Assembly (NCBI GenBank): GCA_947683425.1
Contig: CANTUQ010000043.1
Location: forward strand, 9,929,501-9,993,500
DNA: 64,000 bases
Reading direction: 5' to 3'
Source of the DNA: Excoecaria cochinchinensis
Taxonomy: Eukaryota > Streptophyta > Magnoliopsida > Malpighiales > Euphorbiaceae
Below, in pieces: positions 1-10,934 of the stretch; the stretch's first letter is position 1, and every line of letters starts with the position of its first letter. Position numbers and translations under genes: made by a program. Under the pieces are notes generated by a model, which worked only from the letters and a program-made list of their open reading frames with translations, made no database searches and was not told the DNA's origin.

Positions 1-902
1 GGCTCAGATCTACCACCTCTACCAGAACCAGATACCACTGCAGAACCCTATCTTCTACCTCTAGTGGCTGGACCAGATGATAACTCATCCTGCGAGTTCC
101 TGGATCTCTTACCCAAGGATGATGAAGATGAACCACCGCGAGAAGGGTTCCTCCTCTGAGCCCTCTTTCTCAACACTGACTCAAATCTCTCATCCCTCAT
201 AGCAGCATCCACAATCTGATAATAATTCACCCCAGGAGTGCTCATCAAAGAAATCAACATAACCTTCAAGGACTCATTCAACCCTGCCTCAAAATGACGG
301 CATCTGAACTCATCAGTCATAATACCTACTGGAGCATACCTAGACAACCGGTTGAACTCTTTCTCAAACTCTGAAACCGACAAAGCCCTCTGTTTCAAGC
401 TCATAAACTGTGCCCATCTAGCATCCTTATAGGTCTAAGTTATGTACTTCTTCGTGAACTGTCCCTCAAAGAAATACCAAGTAATCGGATCAGGTAGCTG
501 AGGATTCCTACAAACCAATTCCCACCATTCATAAGTGGACCCTTGCAGTAAAGCCACTACACACTCTGCCTGCTGGTCAGGAGGACACCGGACTTCTCTC
601 AAAGCACGCTTCACTTTGTCTACCCATTTCTCAGCCAACTCTGACTCATATAAACCTGTGCCATAGAAGTCTTCAACACTAGCCCTTCTCAAGTTCTCTA
701 TAAGGGCTCTAGGAGCAGTCACTCTCTGCAAGACCCTAGCCATGTCCTGTGATAGCCTGAACATAGCTTCAAAAGGCATGGTAACGGCCTCGGGCTGGAC
801 CTTAGCATGTTGAACCGACACAAAAATCGAAGGATCCACAGCTTGAGGGTTCACACTCTCGGCGGACTCCTTAAGTGATCCACGAACAGAGTTAGAAGCC
901 AT
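1..902 (-). pseudogene. gag: E1 gag (capsid polyprotein), broken by stops
   Basis: Retrotransposon Gag, the structural protein that packages element RNA in cytoplasmic particles. The start MASNSVRG at 902 is the first ATG downstream of the PBS. Family landmarks are an EWWELV-type segment around residue 125, the KYIT segment just before 437, and an FEKEFNRLSRYAP segment followed by RNPSRGG, as in E2. Two in-frame TAG codons (435-437 and 48-50) interrupt one continuous frame; E2 has a glutamine codon where the second lies. The CCHC knuckle is beyond the window. It is not expected to give full-length protein. Confidence 0.85.
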
Positions 903-1001
903 CTAAAACAAATAAAAGGACAACCACATCAGCCAACACAGGTCTAGACATATACACATCTATGCACATTAACACATCAACAACACCCAAAAATGCCTAA
1001 A

Positions 1002-1017
1002 CCAGGCTCTGATACCA
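1002..1017 (-). other. E1 primer binding site (initiator Met tRNA)
   Basis: On the minus strand this reads TGGTATCAGAGCCTGG, complementary to the 3' end of plant initiator methionine tRNA. It starts five bases inside the LTR edge at 1023, the usual place for priming of minus-strand DNA synthesis. Confidence 0.9.
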
Positions 1018-1559
1018 AAAACTGTAACACCCCCTACCCATACATAGGCGATCCCGTCCGATGAGGAGTGAGATACCGTATGAGTCAAAGTGCCACCACA
1101 CAAGTACAGTACAAATCATACATTCATCTAAAGTATACATACATAAACACAGGGTAATTAAAAACTTTGCAAACAATAAAGGGAATAGCTGATCATGCAT
1201 TAATATAACAATATCCATTACATTACTGTTCTGATCAACTTGCTGAATACACAAAAGATTACATATCCTAAAAGATTAACACATATGCGGAAGCTATAAA
1301 AAGATATAAGAGAGTTCTATTACAAAAAGAATCATCCTACTACAAAAGACTAAAGCCCTAACACTAACCCTCCTGTGTTGGCTTGACTGGCGGTGACCCT
1401 ACCAAAGCAAAAATATCCTCTGCACCAGCACGGGTAAGAACACCATGCTAAGCGATAAACGCTTAGTGGGGAAACACACATATGATATGGACGGCCACTC
1501 ACAATGGTCGTAAAGGCATAACACATTCATAATGGCAAATGCAAATATCCATAATATAA

Positions 1560-1564
<5 letters not shown>

Positions 1565-1617
<53 letters not shown>
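1565..1617. repeat. (TA)n microsatellite in E1 LTR
   Basis: About 26 uninterrupted TA dinucleotides. It generates a spurious poly-Ile/Tyr reading frame. E2's LTR has a shorter TA run near 26168. Confidence 0.97.
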
Positions 1618-1619
<2 letters not shown>

Positions 1620-2340
1620 CATGCTTGCATATAAAGTCATACATTCCGCATCACATACTCATGTTCATAATCATATTAACTTAATATACATCTCATTATT
1701 AGACTCATTTGAAGATCACATTCGCATAATCATATCGGAGTAATACATAGTAGATAAAACACATAACACCTGCTGGCTCATAATAGTGGATAACAGACAG
1801 TACCTTACGGGTACTAATCGATAACTGACAGTACCTTACGGGTACAAATCGAAAACCATATTACTTTATCATTTTCAAAACATTTTACTGAGGGGACTTT
1901 AAACAAGATCCGATACTGAGGGGTTCGCGAGGAACCAAACGGGGACCTGATCGGGGTCCAAACTGAACCGAGGCTGCAGCTAAAAGACTCTATTAGGCAT
2001 GCCTAACTATCCACTTACTTGACACTAGCAGGTCAGGCATCATTCAATCACATTTCCAAGTATAACACATAATTATATTCACATTCATATTAAGAAATCA
2101 TAATAAGACATGTATAACCCAATACATATTCCAAAATAATACGTATAATTTCTCATGGATAACGCATCATTCATGTAACATGTGCCACAATTACATATTA
2201 TTAATCACAATTAAACTATGATAATCATTCATATAAACAAAGTAGTTTAGCACCCAGTAGAGGAAAAAGCCGCCCAAGTCATTTGAAAATCGTTTTTATA
2301 AAAACTGGTCATGTGGAGAAAACAGGGCGAGACAGAATCA

Positions 2341-2440
2341 CTATCGCGGTCGCGATAGAAAGGCCCAAAGGAGTCCTGAGCAACCTTCACGACTCGTGAA
2401 GGTTGCTCACGACTCGTGAGCATTGCTCATGTCTCGTGAG
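2341..2440. repeat. Cluster of perfect short palindromes in E1 LTR
   Basis: Successive hairpins: CTATCGCG/CGCGATAG (2341-2358, 2-nt loop); a 33-bp palindrome with perfect 16-nt arms at 2377-2392 and 2394-2409 around one C; GCTCACGA/TCGTGAGC (2405-2421); then a weaker copy to about 2438. The stems differ, but the centre of each is a short CTC/GTC-like spacer. Confidence 0.9.
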
Positions 2441-3648
2441 CGGCTCACAGCCCTCTTCCTCCCCGATCGATTTTCGAAGAATTCCCAAAAAATAACCCAA
2501 CTCGAATCCAAATCATTCTTACTGGAATTAGCTTCCTCAAGCACGCAAAAGCCAACATAATTAATACAAAATCACTTCCGTAACAATTACCCATCCAAAA
2601 CAGGGAATAGCCAAATTAAAACTTCAAAATATCCAAAACCCAGAAAACATGACAGTAAGCTCAAATTCTCATCAATTCCATTTTCAAGGTCTCAATCTTT
2701 CATGCATTAACCACAACCAAAACCCATTCATTCAAATCCCAACATGCAATATCAATACATTAAATCCTCATCAAAAGAATCAAATAAAATAAATACACAG
2801 TAGCTAATCAACACAACAAAAATCCAGTAAATACAATTTTCCCAAACCTGTAACCCTAGCTTCAATCACACTTGGTTCCACTACTCCCAGCCTTCTCTTT
2901 CCCCTTGGGATTGCGAGGAGGCTCAGCTAAACACAAACCCACCAAGAGCAAACAAAGAACAAACCCTAGATTAAATCTCAACCCAGAAATCAAGAAGAAG
3001 AAGATGAACAAAAAGGAAAACAAGATGAAAAATGCAATAACTTACCAAAGGAATGCAAGGAGACGATTAATTTCCACCAACAGTCACTTGAATCTAAGCT
3101 AGGGTTTCTAAGGAAGAGAAAAGGAAGAAGGAGAGTGGGAAAGAGGGGTAACGGGAATGGAGAGCAGTTCTGCCTCCTTCCCTTTTGCTCTTTCTTTTTC
3201 TTTTTCTTTTCCTAACCCTAGACAAGTGTCAACTCCCTATAGGTGGATATTAATCACTCACACCCTACCATGGTATGAACACACACACTATGCACTCCCA
3301 ACTTAAAACACCCTACTAATGTGTGAGTAGAGTACACAACCACCACAACACTACTCACACCCTACAATGATATGCTCATGCACATATAAACATTTCCCAA
3401 CTAATTCACACTCTAATGCCATACATGTATCCACATGCTAACGAAACCCAATAAAACATACAATATTCCCAAAATGCCCTTATAATATGCTGAACACATA
3501 CAAATATATACTCACATAAATAGCTCATTCTACTAGGGGGAAATGGGGTGTGACATTACTATTATAATTAATTATCGTTTGATCTTTATGTCTTTGACCA
3601 TATTTTGACACTGTAGACTCAACTAGTAACTTTATCGCTATTATCATT

Positions 3649-4615
3649 GTAAGGACCCAAAATGCACCCTAGACAGATTGGTATGTGTTTAGTGTATAAT
3701 GGTGACCGAAAATGGGTAATGGGATAATTAAAATGTTAAGTTTAGTTAAGGACGTATTCGGTATTAATTGAAAAGTTGAGGATAAGCTAGTGATTGGATA
3801 TTTATGGAATTAAATGCATAAAATGGCAACTTTGGTATGTTAATGTATAAATGAAACTTAATTAAAAAGAGAATGTAAGATTTAGAAGAAGTAAAAGAAT
3901 CAAATTGGAATTTGCATAAAAATCAATGAGGGACCAATAGGAGTTTAACAAATTGAACTAAGGATAATTACAAATTAATTGGCCATTTAAAATAGGCCAA
4001 GGTGGCCAGCCATTAAGGGGAGAAGAGAGCAGCCATTTTCCTCTTTAATTTATTTTAAAATTCTACTCTCCCTCTCATGCTTATGGTTCCCAAATAGAAA
4101 TCTTGGATTTCAAGTGCAAGAATCAAGTTAAAAGGGGTAAGTTTTATATGGTTGCATCTCCTTTCCTTTTCAATTTGTAAGATTGAAATTTTAAAATGGA
4201 AATGGTGGTAACTTGAATTTATGACATGAAATCTATGAGAGGAAACAATAAGAATAAGGAGGAGAGCAAAGATGAGGAATATAGTCAAGTGGTAGAAGAT
4301 TTAGTTCTTCAAAATAGGTTTGCGAACTTTACCTTATTTGTGTATATTTGATGATGAATTATGGTTATTTTGAATTATATTGATGTTAAGTGATTGTGTT
4401 TGATAATTGAGTTTGGTTGATGGTTTAATAATTGGTAGAAAGTGTGGAATTGGGCAAATAGAAGTTATATGGGAGACTATCAAAAGTTTCACTTGACCTT
4501 GGTTCGATTTTTAGGGTATATTTAAGTGTAGAAAACTCCAATTGAGGTGAATCTAGTGGAATTTGAAACCTAACACAAATTTATGCAAATGTCTTAGAAA
4601 TAGCCATGATATACT
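3649..4615 (+). repeat. Truncated chromovirus-type LTR fragment
   Basis: Begins TGTAAGGACCC, the usual shape of a Tekay/Del LTR start in plants, and has the AT-rich body with recurrent gggacta- and gtaatt-like phrases seen in L. It is cut at 4615 by the Tat LTR of T1. No partner LTR, coding sequence or target duplication was found, so family placement is tentative. Confidence 0.5.
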
Positions 4616-6217
4616 TGTGACACAAGCCGAACCCGATTTGGTCTCAAAGGCCCGCTTTTAGGGCCTGAGAAGGTTGTGTCTTTTGATCTCGGGAAACATG
4701 ATATATTTTGGAATCCCTACCCAATAAAATATTGGAAAAGTTCATCTAATCTCATGAAGCCTTTAGGCACCTTTGAGGTATTTTGGAGTCGCCACCTAGT
4801 TTATAAGAAATTGAAAAAGTTCGTCTAACCTCGGTGTCTAAACCAGAGAGTAGTTCGAAACTTTACTCTTATTAATGTCTTGGTTAATTATAAATGAGTT
4901 TTTTAATTATTAAATTTTCATCTTTCGTCTCACACGATCATGCATTTAAGATAAAGCGCAAATTCAATTAATGAGAAAAGCGGTAAAGAAAGCGATAAAA
5001 TAAGTAAAATACAAAACAAATTACAAAATAAAATTGGAACATAAATACAATTTCCCAAATTAAAACAAATAAAAATAATTAAATTGGGACAAAAAGATAC
5101 AATCCCCCAAAATAACAACTAAATAACATTCATAAATCAGGACATTTATTTAGAATAGGAACATTGGTTCCTTCGTGTTCACTTAGAAAATTGAAGAGTT
5201 ATTTTTTGGTGAATATTGAGAAAATAGGGATGAGTGATGTCATTTTGAAAAAATTAACTCTTCCTTTAAAAGAGAATTTTTGTTGGCTAAAATTAGGACA
5301 TTTGTCCCATTTTATTAGAAAAAATCCCAATTTATTAATAAAAAAATATTCCTGATGATTTTCTTTTAGCGTGCATAAAATAAACAAAAATATTACGAAT
5401 TAAACTAAATAATAGAATAAAAGACAAAATAATGGAAAATAACAAAAATAGTAAAAATGACAAATCAAAAGGTGTCTCTAAATCTCCATGAATCCCCATT
5501 TGCCATTGAAAATGCTCACACAAGGAAAAGATAAGTATTGTAGACAATAAAAACAAAACAAAACTATTTTTAGTAAAATAATCTAAAAATCAATTAATCA
5601 ACAAAATAATAAATATTATCATGTAAAATAAAAAAAAATATAAATATCACATGATAAATAAAATTAAAAACATTCAAAAAATACATATCACACAAAATAT
5701 GGATTGAAAAAAGCTAAAAATGGGATGAAAAAGAAAAATAAAAATCCTCCCTCCTGGAAGCCAAAACTAAGCCAATTAAATTCAAAATTTTTTGAGTTTT
5801 GAAACGGAAAAAATAGTTTTGACACTCAAAATTTTTGAAAAAATGTTAGAATTAAATTTAGAAATAAATTCGATTAATTTTGGGGAGCAGAAATGCCATA
5901 AACACAAGGGGGACGACGAGGGGCGACCTCTCAGCGAGGGGTGCCCTGCGAAGGTGCCCGGCCTTCTCGAGGGGTGCCCTGCGTAGGCGCCTGCCCCTCG
6001 CAAGGGGCAGCCTCGCGCATGCATTGGCACGTGAGGGGGCCTCTCACGCTGCCCGCCCCTCGCAAGGGGCGGCCTGATGACGTCAGCACCAATTTTTTTT
6101 TTTTAAAAAAGAACTTAACAAGAAAACATCACTTTCCACCTTTTTGCCTGTGAATAGACATTTACTTTCATCATTGGGTAACCCTAATCTAGGCTATTTC
6201 GGGACTCGGTGTCTACA
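4616..6217 (-). repeat. T1 3' LTR (1.6 kb)
   Basis: On the minus strand it starts TGTAGACACCGAGTCCCG and ends at TGTGTCACA; T3 starts TGTAGACACCGGGTCCCG. It contains a GC-rich island (about 5910-6070), a perfect TGACGTCA at 6078-6085, paired GGACATTGGTCC-like palindromes near 5158 and 5293, and a CCAAT/ATTGG stem-loop at 4721-4735. It is shorter than the 2.3-2.9 kb of T2 and T3 LTRs. Confidence 0.8.
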
Positions 6218-6236
6218 GTTGCCCCCAGTTTTGGGT
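6218..6236 (-). other. T1 polypurine tract
   Basis: Directly abuts the LTR; on the minus strand it reads AAAACTGGGGGCAAC before TGTAGACACC. The same tract precedes the 3' LTRs of T2 and T3. Confidence 0.75.
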
Positions 6237-6449
6237 ATGCTAGTGCATGGGTGCCTAGGTGTGCCAAAACTTAGAGAAAAGGAAAGAGATGCGTACCTGA
6301 GGCTGCCACCTTCCCAAAGCATTCATGAAGCCATTGCGGGTTTGACTAATGCCAATTTATTGATGTGTTACATCGACGCTGAGCTGATGTCGGACAAATT
6401 CCCCCCCTGAAGAGCTGGCCACTCCGTGGGGAACAGTGTGGTGATCTGT

Positions 6450-7030
6450 ATCGTTAATATTATCCTTTCGAATTGCACCGAGTCATTTCTAAACTTACGA
6501 AGTGCAGACATTCTTGAGTCTCACCGAGCCGTTATACGAACTATACAGTGATTGTTATCCTCTTGGATTGCACCGAGTCTCTTCTAGACTTACGAAGTGC
6601 ACATGTCACCCTATTGGGTTGCATCGAATCATTCTCTAGACTTACAAAGTGCAAATGTCACCCTCTTAGATTGCATAGAGTCAGTCTCTAGACTTATGAA
6701 GTGCAAATGTCACCCTCTTGGATTGCACCAAGTCACTCTCTAGACTTACAAAGTGCGGACATCATCCTCTTGGATTGCATCGAGTCACACTCTGTACTTA
6801 CAAAGTGCGGATATCATCCTCTTGGATTGCATTGAGTCACTCTCTGGACTTACAAAATGCGGATATCATCCTCTTAGATTTCATCGAGTCACTCTCTAGA
6901 CTTACAAAGTGCAGAAAAAACATCCTCTTGGATTGCATTGAGTCATTTCTAGACTTACAAAATGCAGACACCATCCTCTTGGATTGCATCGAGTTATTTC
7001 TAAAGAATTCCATCGATGTGGCTTATCATT
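6450..7030. repeat. 52-bp tandem array in T1 3' UTR
   Basis: Units containing CCTCTTGGATTGCATCGAGT and ACTTACAAAGTGCGGA recur with starts at about 6714, 6766 and 6818, a 52-bp period; earlier and later units are diverged. Lies between PPT and the lost pol, where T2 and T3 also carry arrays. Confidence 0.85.
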
Positions 7031-8843
7031 AATGCCACTGAGTCGTTCTACGAACTTACGTTGATTGAGTTGATGAAGAGCCATCCGGTGCCACCTTCTT
7101 ATTGAAAAGACTTGTATACCTCTTAAAAGGGTTTTGTGCTCGCAGGGAGACTTTGAAAATTTATGCTGACTGAGAGGCTTAGATGCTCAATGAGAGACTT
7201 AGATGCTCAGTGAGAGACTTAAACTTTGAGCTTTTTGATTGCCCTTAGCATGGTGTGCAAGAATTGGCTTGCTCTTTTAGATGTTCTCTTTAGCACGGAT
7301 CCGCGAGATTCCTTTTCCGTGGCGACTTCATCTTGATCTAATTGTTCAGCGTGGATGAGCGTTGATGTTGAGCTGAAGTTGTCTTTTGGTCCACTTTTGC
7401 GTGTGAGGTTTATTTAGACATTTACTGCAAAGTTATATGCACAAGAACATATACAAGAAATTGTGTGTGCATGTGTGTAATATATACACAAGGCTATATA
7501 TAAGAAACATGCATAAAGGATTATGTGCTAACAACTTTTTTGTGCAAATTATATGCATATGATGTATGCATGATGCTATGCATGTGAAACATGTGCAAAG
7601 ACCTATATGCGTTTTATGTATGTAGAAACTATGTACACAGAATGTGTACCTTAAATGCATGACATATATGCATGGAATGTGAACACTAGATGAGTGAAAA
7701 AATTGCATATGCGAGATATATGCAAGGGATCATGCGTGTGAATGCATGTGGGGCACCATGTATGCATGGAATGATGTATGCAAAGAAATATGCAAAAGAT
7801 TGTACTTTTATGATGCACATGAGATGCAAAGAGTTATGCAAATATGCAACAGATCGTACATGCGTGATGCAAAAATGGATAGGCCATATCCTAGGCGATT
7901 AAGGAATTCATTGAGGGTACGACTCGACTGCCCATACTGTCTGATGCCCCCAAGGATCTAGAAGTGTCATCTTAGCTTAGGAATTTTGACCCATAACCTT
8001 TTCAGAGAGAACCATTTGGTGTGCATCTTTGCCCCTCGGTCAATGTAGCTATAAGTTGTACAACATTTTGCCCCCAGGATTCTGACTCGTGTCCTGCATT
8101 ATGCACTATTGTCCTGAAAGAAGGTTATTCAGACCGCCTTATCACTTCGGGTACTGGAAGTCATTTATTGAAAGTAGTGAATCCCTTGTGGATTTTTATA
8201 CTAGCTTTTCTTTGTAGGAAATACATCCCTTTGGGGATTTTCACATAACCCTGTGTCTAATTTTTGCCTGGAATGGACCTAACCCACTCTAGTGGCTTTT
8301 ATTCATTTTATTTTTTCTTGGAGGACATAATGCTTGTTTTTAGGTTTTCACCCTGTCCTTTGGCCTCACTTTTGCTTAGAGAGCAAGTTACGGTTTTCAT
8401 CTCTAACGGCCCCTTTTTTTTGCTTTTTTTTTTTTGTATTTTTTTCATTTTTTTTAATTCATTTTTTTGGAAGAGTAGGATTTATCATGTGAAATGTCGT
8501 TATCACTGCCTTGAGACTTTCTCCAACACATGTCACTATGTATGCCACAGTTTTCTCTTGACCATTCAATCGCATGTTTATGCCTAGCTTATGCATGTGT
8601 TCCTATTTATATGCATCATATAGCAATAACAATAATCATAACTAGACATGTAAAGCAAAAACACAGGTTTTATTCAATCTCTGTGAGTAACACCTTGAGC
8701 GTATTCGACTCCTGTTATCAATCATCCCTCTCGGGTTATCTTGATTGAAAATTTTCTCTCAGCCCCTAATTTTTGCCTAGGGCGCATTTTCCAGGTTTTC
8801 ACCCTAGCGGGATGCCCAATTTTAGTAAGGTCGCCTGTTTTCG

Positions 8844-9495
8844 ATTGGTCAAACTAGTCAAACTAGTTCGATTCGGTCAAACTAGTCAAATTAGTCCGAT
8901 TCGGTCCGGTTCACTAGTTGAACCGGTTCGGTTCATTTTTCATTCTTGACTTATTTTTACTTTTTATAGCTCATTTAACCTTGATTTTATCTCAATCAGG
9001 ATCCCTATCCGGTCCGGTTTAATTGAACCTATCCAGTTTACCAATTTTTTAGTGTCACCGAAAACTTTATTTTTCACTACTGAAAATTCATAAATATTAT
9101 TTAGAGTCGATATATGCCTTCAAAATAAATTTTAGAAGTCATTTGATATTTTTAAAAATTCGGTCAAACGTTTAGTTACTATTAAACCGAATTAGAGGCT
9201 TTCTTATGTTAGACTTTCTGGAACCTATTTGACCTCATTTTCACTCCAAATTATACCACCAGACTCCTTATAACTTGTGTTTTCCAATGATCCAATAAAA
9301 TATTTTTCACTACTAGCTTCCCGGGATGTCACCCATCAGGGGCTTCCCTAGCCTGAGCACGTTTAACATTTCTCCTCTACTATCTTTTAAGGCACAATCA
9401 TTGATATTTTCATATGAAATTCACACTATAGACTCTTTATATTTCACTGATTACTATTCACTCGGTATTCAGGCCATTACAATTGGGGCATTACA
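8844..9495 (-). repeat. L-type LTR 5' fragment, inverted
   Basis: Read on the minus strand from 9495 (TGTAATGCCCC) this matches the first 600 or so bases of L at 14860 along its length, including the gaaccggttc-rich stretch. Its 3' end abuts T1 at about 8843. Confidence 0.75.
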
Positions 9496-10530
9496 CTCTT
9501 CCTCCCGTCGGTTGCCTCTCAGATGGCTGTCCCTCAGTTATTTGGCTGTCCCTAGTCCTTTTCTTCTTTATTTTTGATTGTCTCTATTTTCTTATATTAT
9601 GTTTTGCTTATTTAATTTAAATATTTTTTAATATTTCTATCATTTTTTGTCATTTATTTTATTTTAATACTTTATTTAAAGGTTTCTAACATGTTATTTT
9701 GATTTCATGAGTTTTATTTTTAAGTATGGATGATAGAATGGGGGCTCAAATGCGACGACATTATTTTGGTTCATTTTTCTTAATCCTTTTCTTTTTGTAT
9801 TATTTAACTTTTATTGTTCTTGGATTTTATTTATTTGGTCAAATGTCATAAATGTTATTTATTTTCGCTAATAAAGAAAAGCACAAAAAGGTTTTTTACG
9901 AATAAAGTAAGATTTTCCTCTAATAAAATGGGACCAATGTCCTGATTTTCCTCCAAAATGCCATCTAAAAATTGTTTTCATAAACATGATAGGAACCAAT
10001 TTTCCTACTTCTAATGAATACCCCGCTTTATGCAAGGTTTCCAATTTTTGTTTGGGGTTGTATTCTACCCTATTTTATTGTACTCTTTTTTATTGCCTTT
10101 ATTTAAATTGTTTTATTTACTACTTTCGCTATGTGCTTAAATTGCATTCTAAATAAATTGCACTGGATTGAACAAGAAAAGGATGAAAATTTAACTTAAA
10201 AACTCTCTTATAACTGTAACTAAGGTATAAATAAGAGTAACGTCTCGAACTCTCTCTGGTCTTAAGCTTCATGAAGTTAGATGAACCTTCCCAATGTTTT
10301 ATTAGGATGAGGATTCCAAAATATCTCTTATTGCCCAAAATAGACATATACGCATCGTCTTAGGCTCAATGAGGCTATATAAACTTTCCCAATGTTCTAT
10401 TGGTGGCGACTCCAAAACACCTTTTGTTGCCAAAAAATAAACACCCCCGTAATCTTTAAGGGTTTTATGAACCTCTTTCGAACCCTAAAAGCGGGTCTCC
10501 GAGGCCTTATGGGGTTCGGCGTGCGTCATA
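9496..10530 (+). repeat. Tat LTR, 3' portion
   Basis: Ends GGGGTTCGGCGTGCGTCATA, a mutated form of the Tat LTR terminus. Carries GGGACCAATGTCC near 9928, a diverged second palindrome near 9990, and a CCCAAT/ATTGG stem-loop near 10388. The 5' portion is missing; sequence starts abruptly next to the L fragment. Confidence 0.75.
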
Positions 10531-10934
10531 GTACTTTTATCACATTACCCATATAGATCTAAATGGGATCTAAAACACATAGGGACCCAAATGTTGTCCA
10601 AAAATGCATAGCGATCCAATCGGAATCTAAAACATGTAGGCTGCAGCAATAAAACTCTTTATAGGCATGCCTATCTATCCACTACTCGGTTAACGCAGGC
10701 TATACTAATAGTTATATGCCATTCTTGAAATTTCGTATCGTTATTATGCTCATTACATTCATAAACACATATCATGATCATATAATAATCATTACACTTA
10801 TTGATTCTTCGAATGAGATTAACACATAGCACTTTCAATATTCAATATTTCAAGCCATATAATTATTTTCATTACCTTTATTGATATTTAATTCTTTTAT
10901 AATAACCATTTGATCTCATACATATATACCTATA
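10531..10934 (-). repeat. Tekay-type LTR fragment, left part
   Basis: Shares the ggctgcagc...ggcatgcct segment with E1's LTR (near 1970-2010) in the same direction. It resumes at 13371 after a solo Tat LTR. No coding content. Confidence 0.6.

Larger units (their letters stand above)
1..3555 (-). mobile_element. E1: 5' part of a Tekay/Del-like Ty3/gypsy chromovirus
   Basis: Minus-strand retrotransposon cut by the window start. In its own direction the order is 5' LTR (3555 down to 1023), a 5-nt gap, a tRNA-iMet primer binding site, then gag (902 down to 1). Protease, RT and the 3' LTR lie outside the window, so the target duplication cannot be checked. The Gag resembles that of E2 (27321 on), which carries a chromodomain, so the same lineage is inferred. 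The 93 bases between 3555 and 3649 show no feature. Confidence 0.85.
1023..3555 (-). repeat. E1 5' LTR (2.53 kb)
   Basis: On the minus strand it begins TGTCACACCCC and ends GGGGTGTTACA, a TG...CA LTR with extended terminal similarity. It contains a (TA)n tract, tandem GTACC/GGTAC stem-loops near 1800-1845, a CTAAGCG/CGCTTAG hairpin at 1448-1466 and a palindrome cluster at 2341-2440. The segment around 1970-2030 also occurs inverted near 26300 and in the same direction near 10640, marking related LTRs. Confidence 0.85.
4616..8843 (-). mobile_element. T1: 3' end of a truncated Tat-lineage element
   Basis: Minus-strand order: 3' untranslated region (8843 down to 6218), polypurine tract, 3' LTR (6217 down to 4616). 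Stretches at 8240-8400 and 8690-8843 match the 3' UTR of T3 (36650-36830 and 37120-37270) in order and direction, so T1 is the same kind of element cut just short of pol. 7060-8240 holds degenerate 3' UTR including a run rich in atatgcat-like words (7420-7880) and no credible gene. No 5' LTR can be paired with it. Confidence 0.75.

Noticed and set aside
5782..6153. Several overlapping Arg/Gly/Ala-rich frames
   Set aside because: They all lie in the GC-rich island of the T1 LTR, overlap on both strands, and match no protein; the same artefact occurs at 14513-14843, 35109-35473 and 46363-46684.
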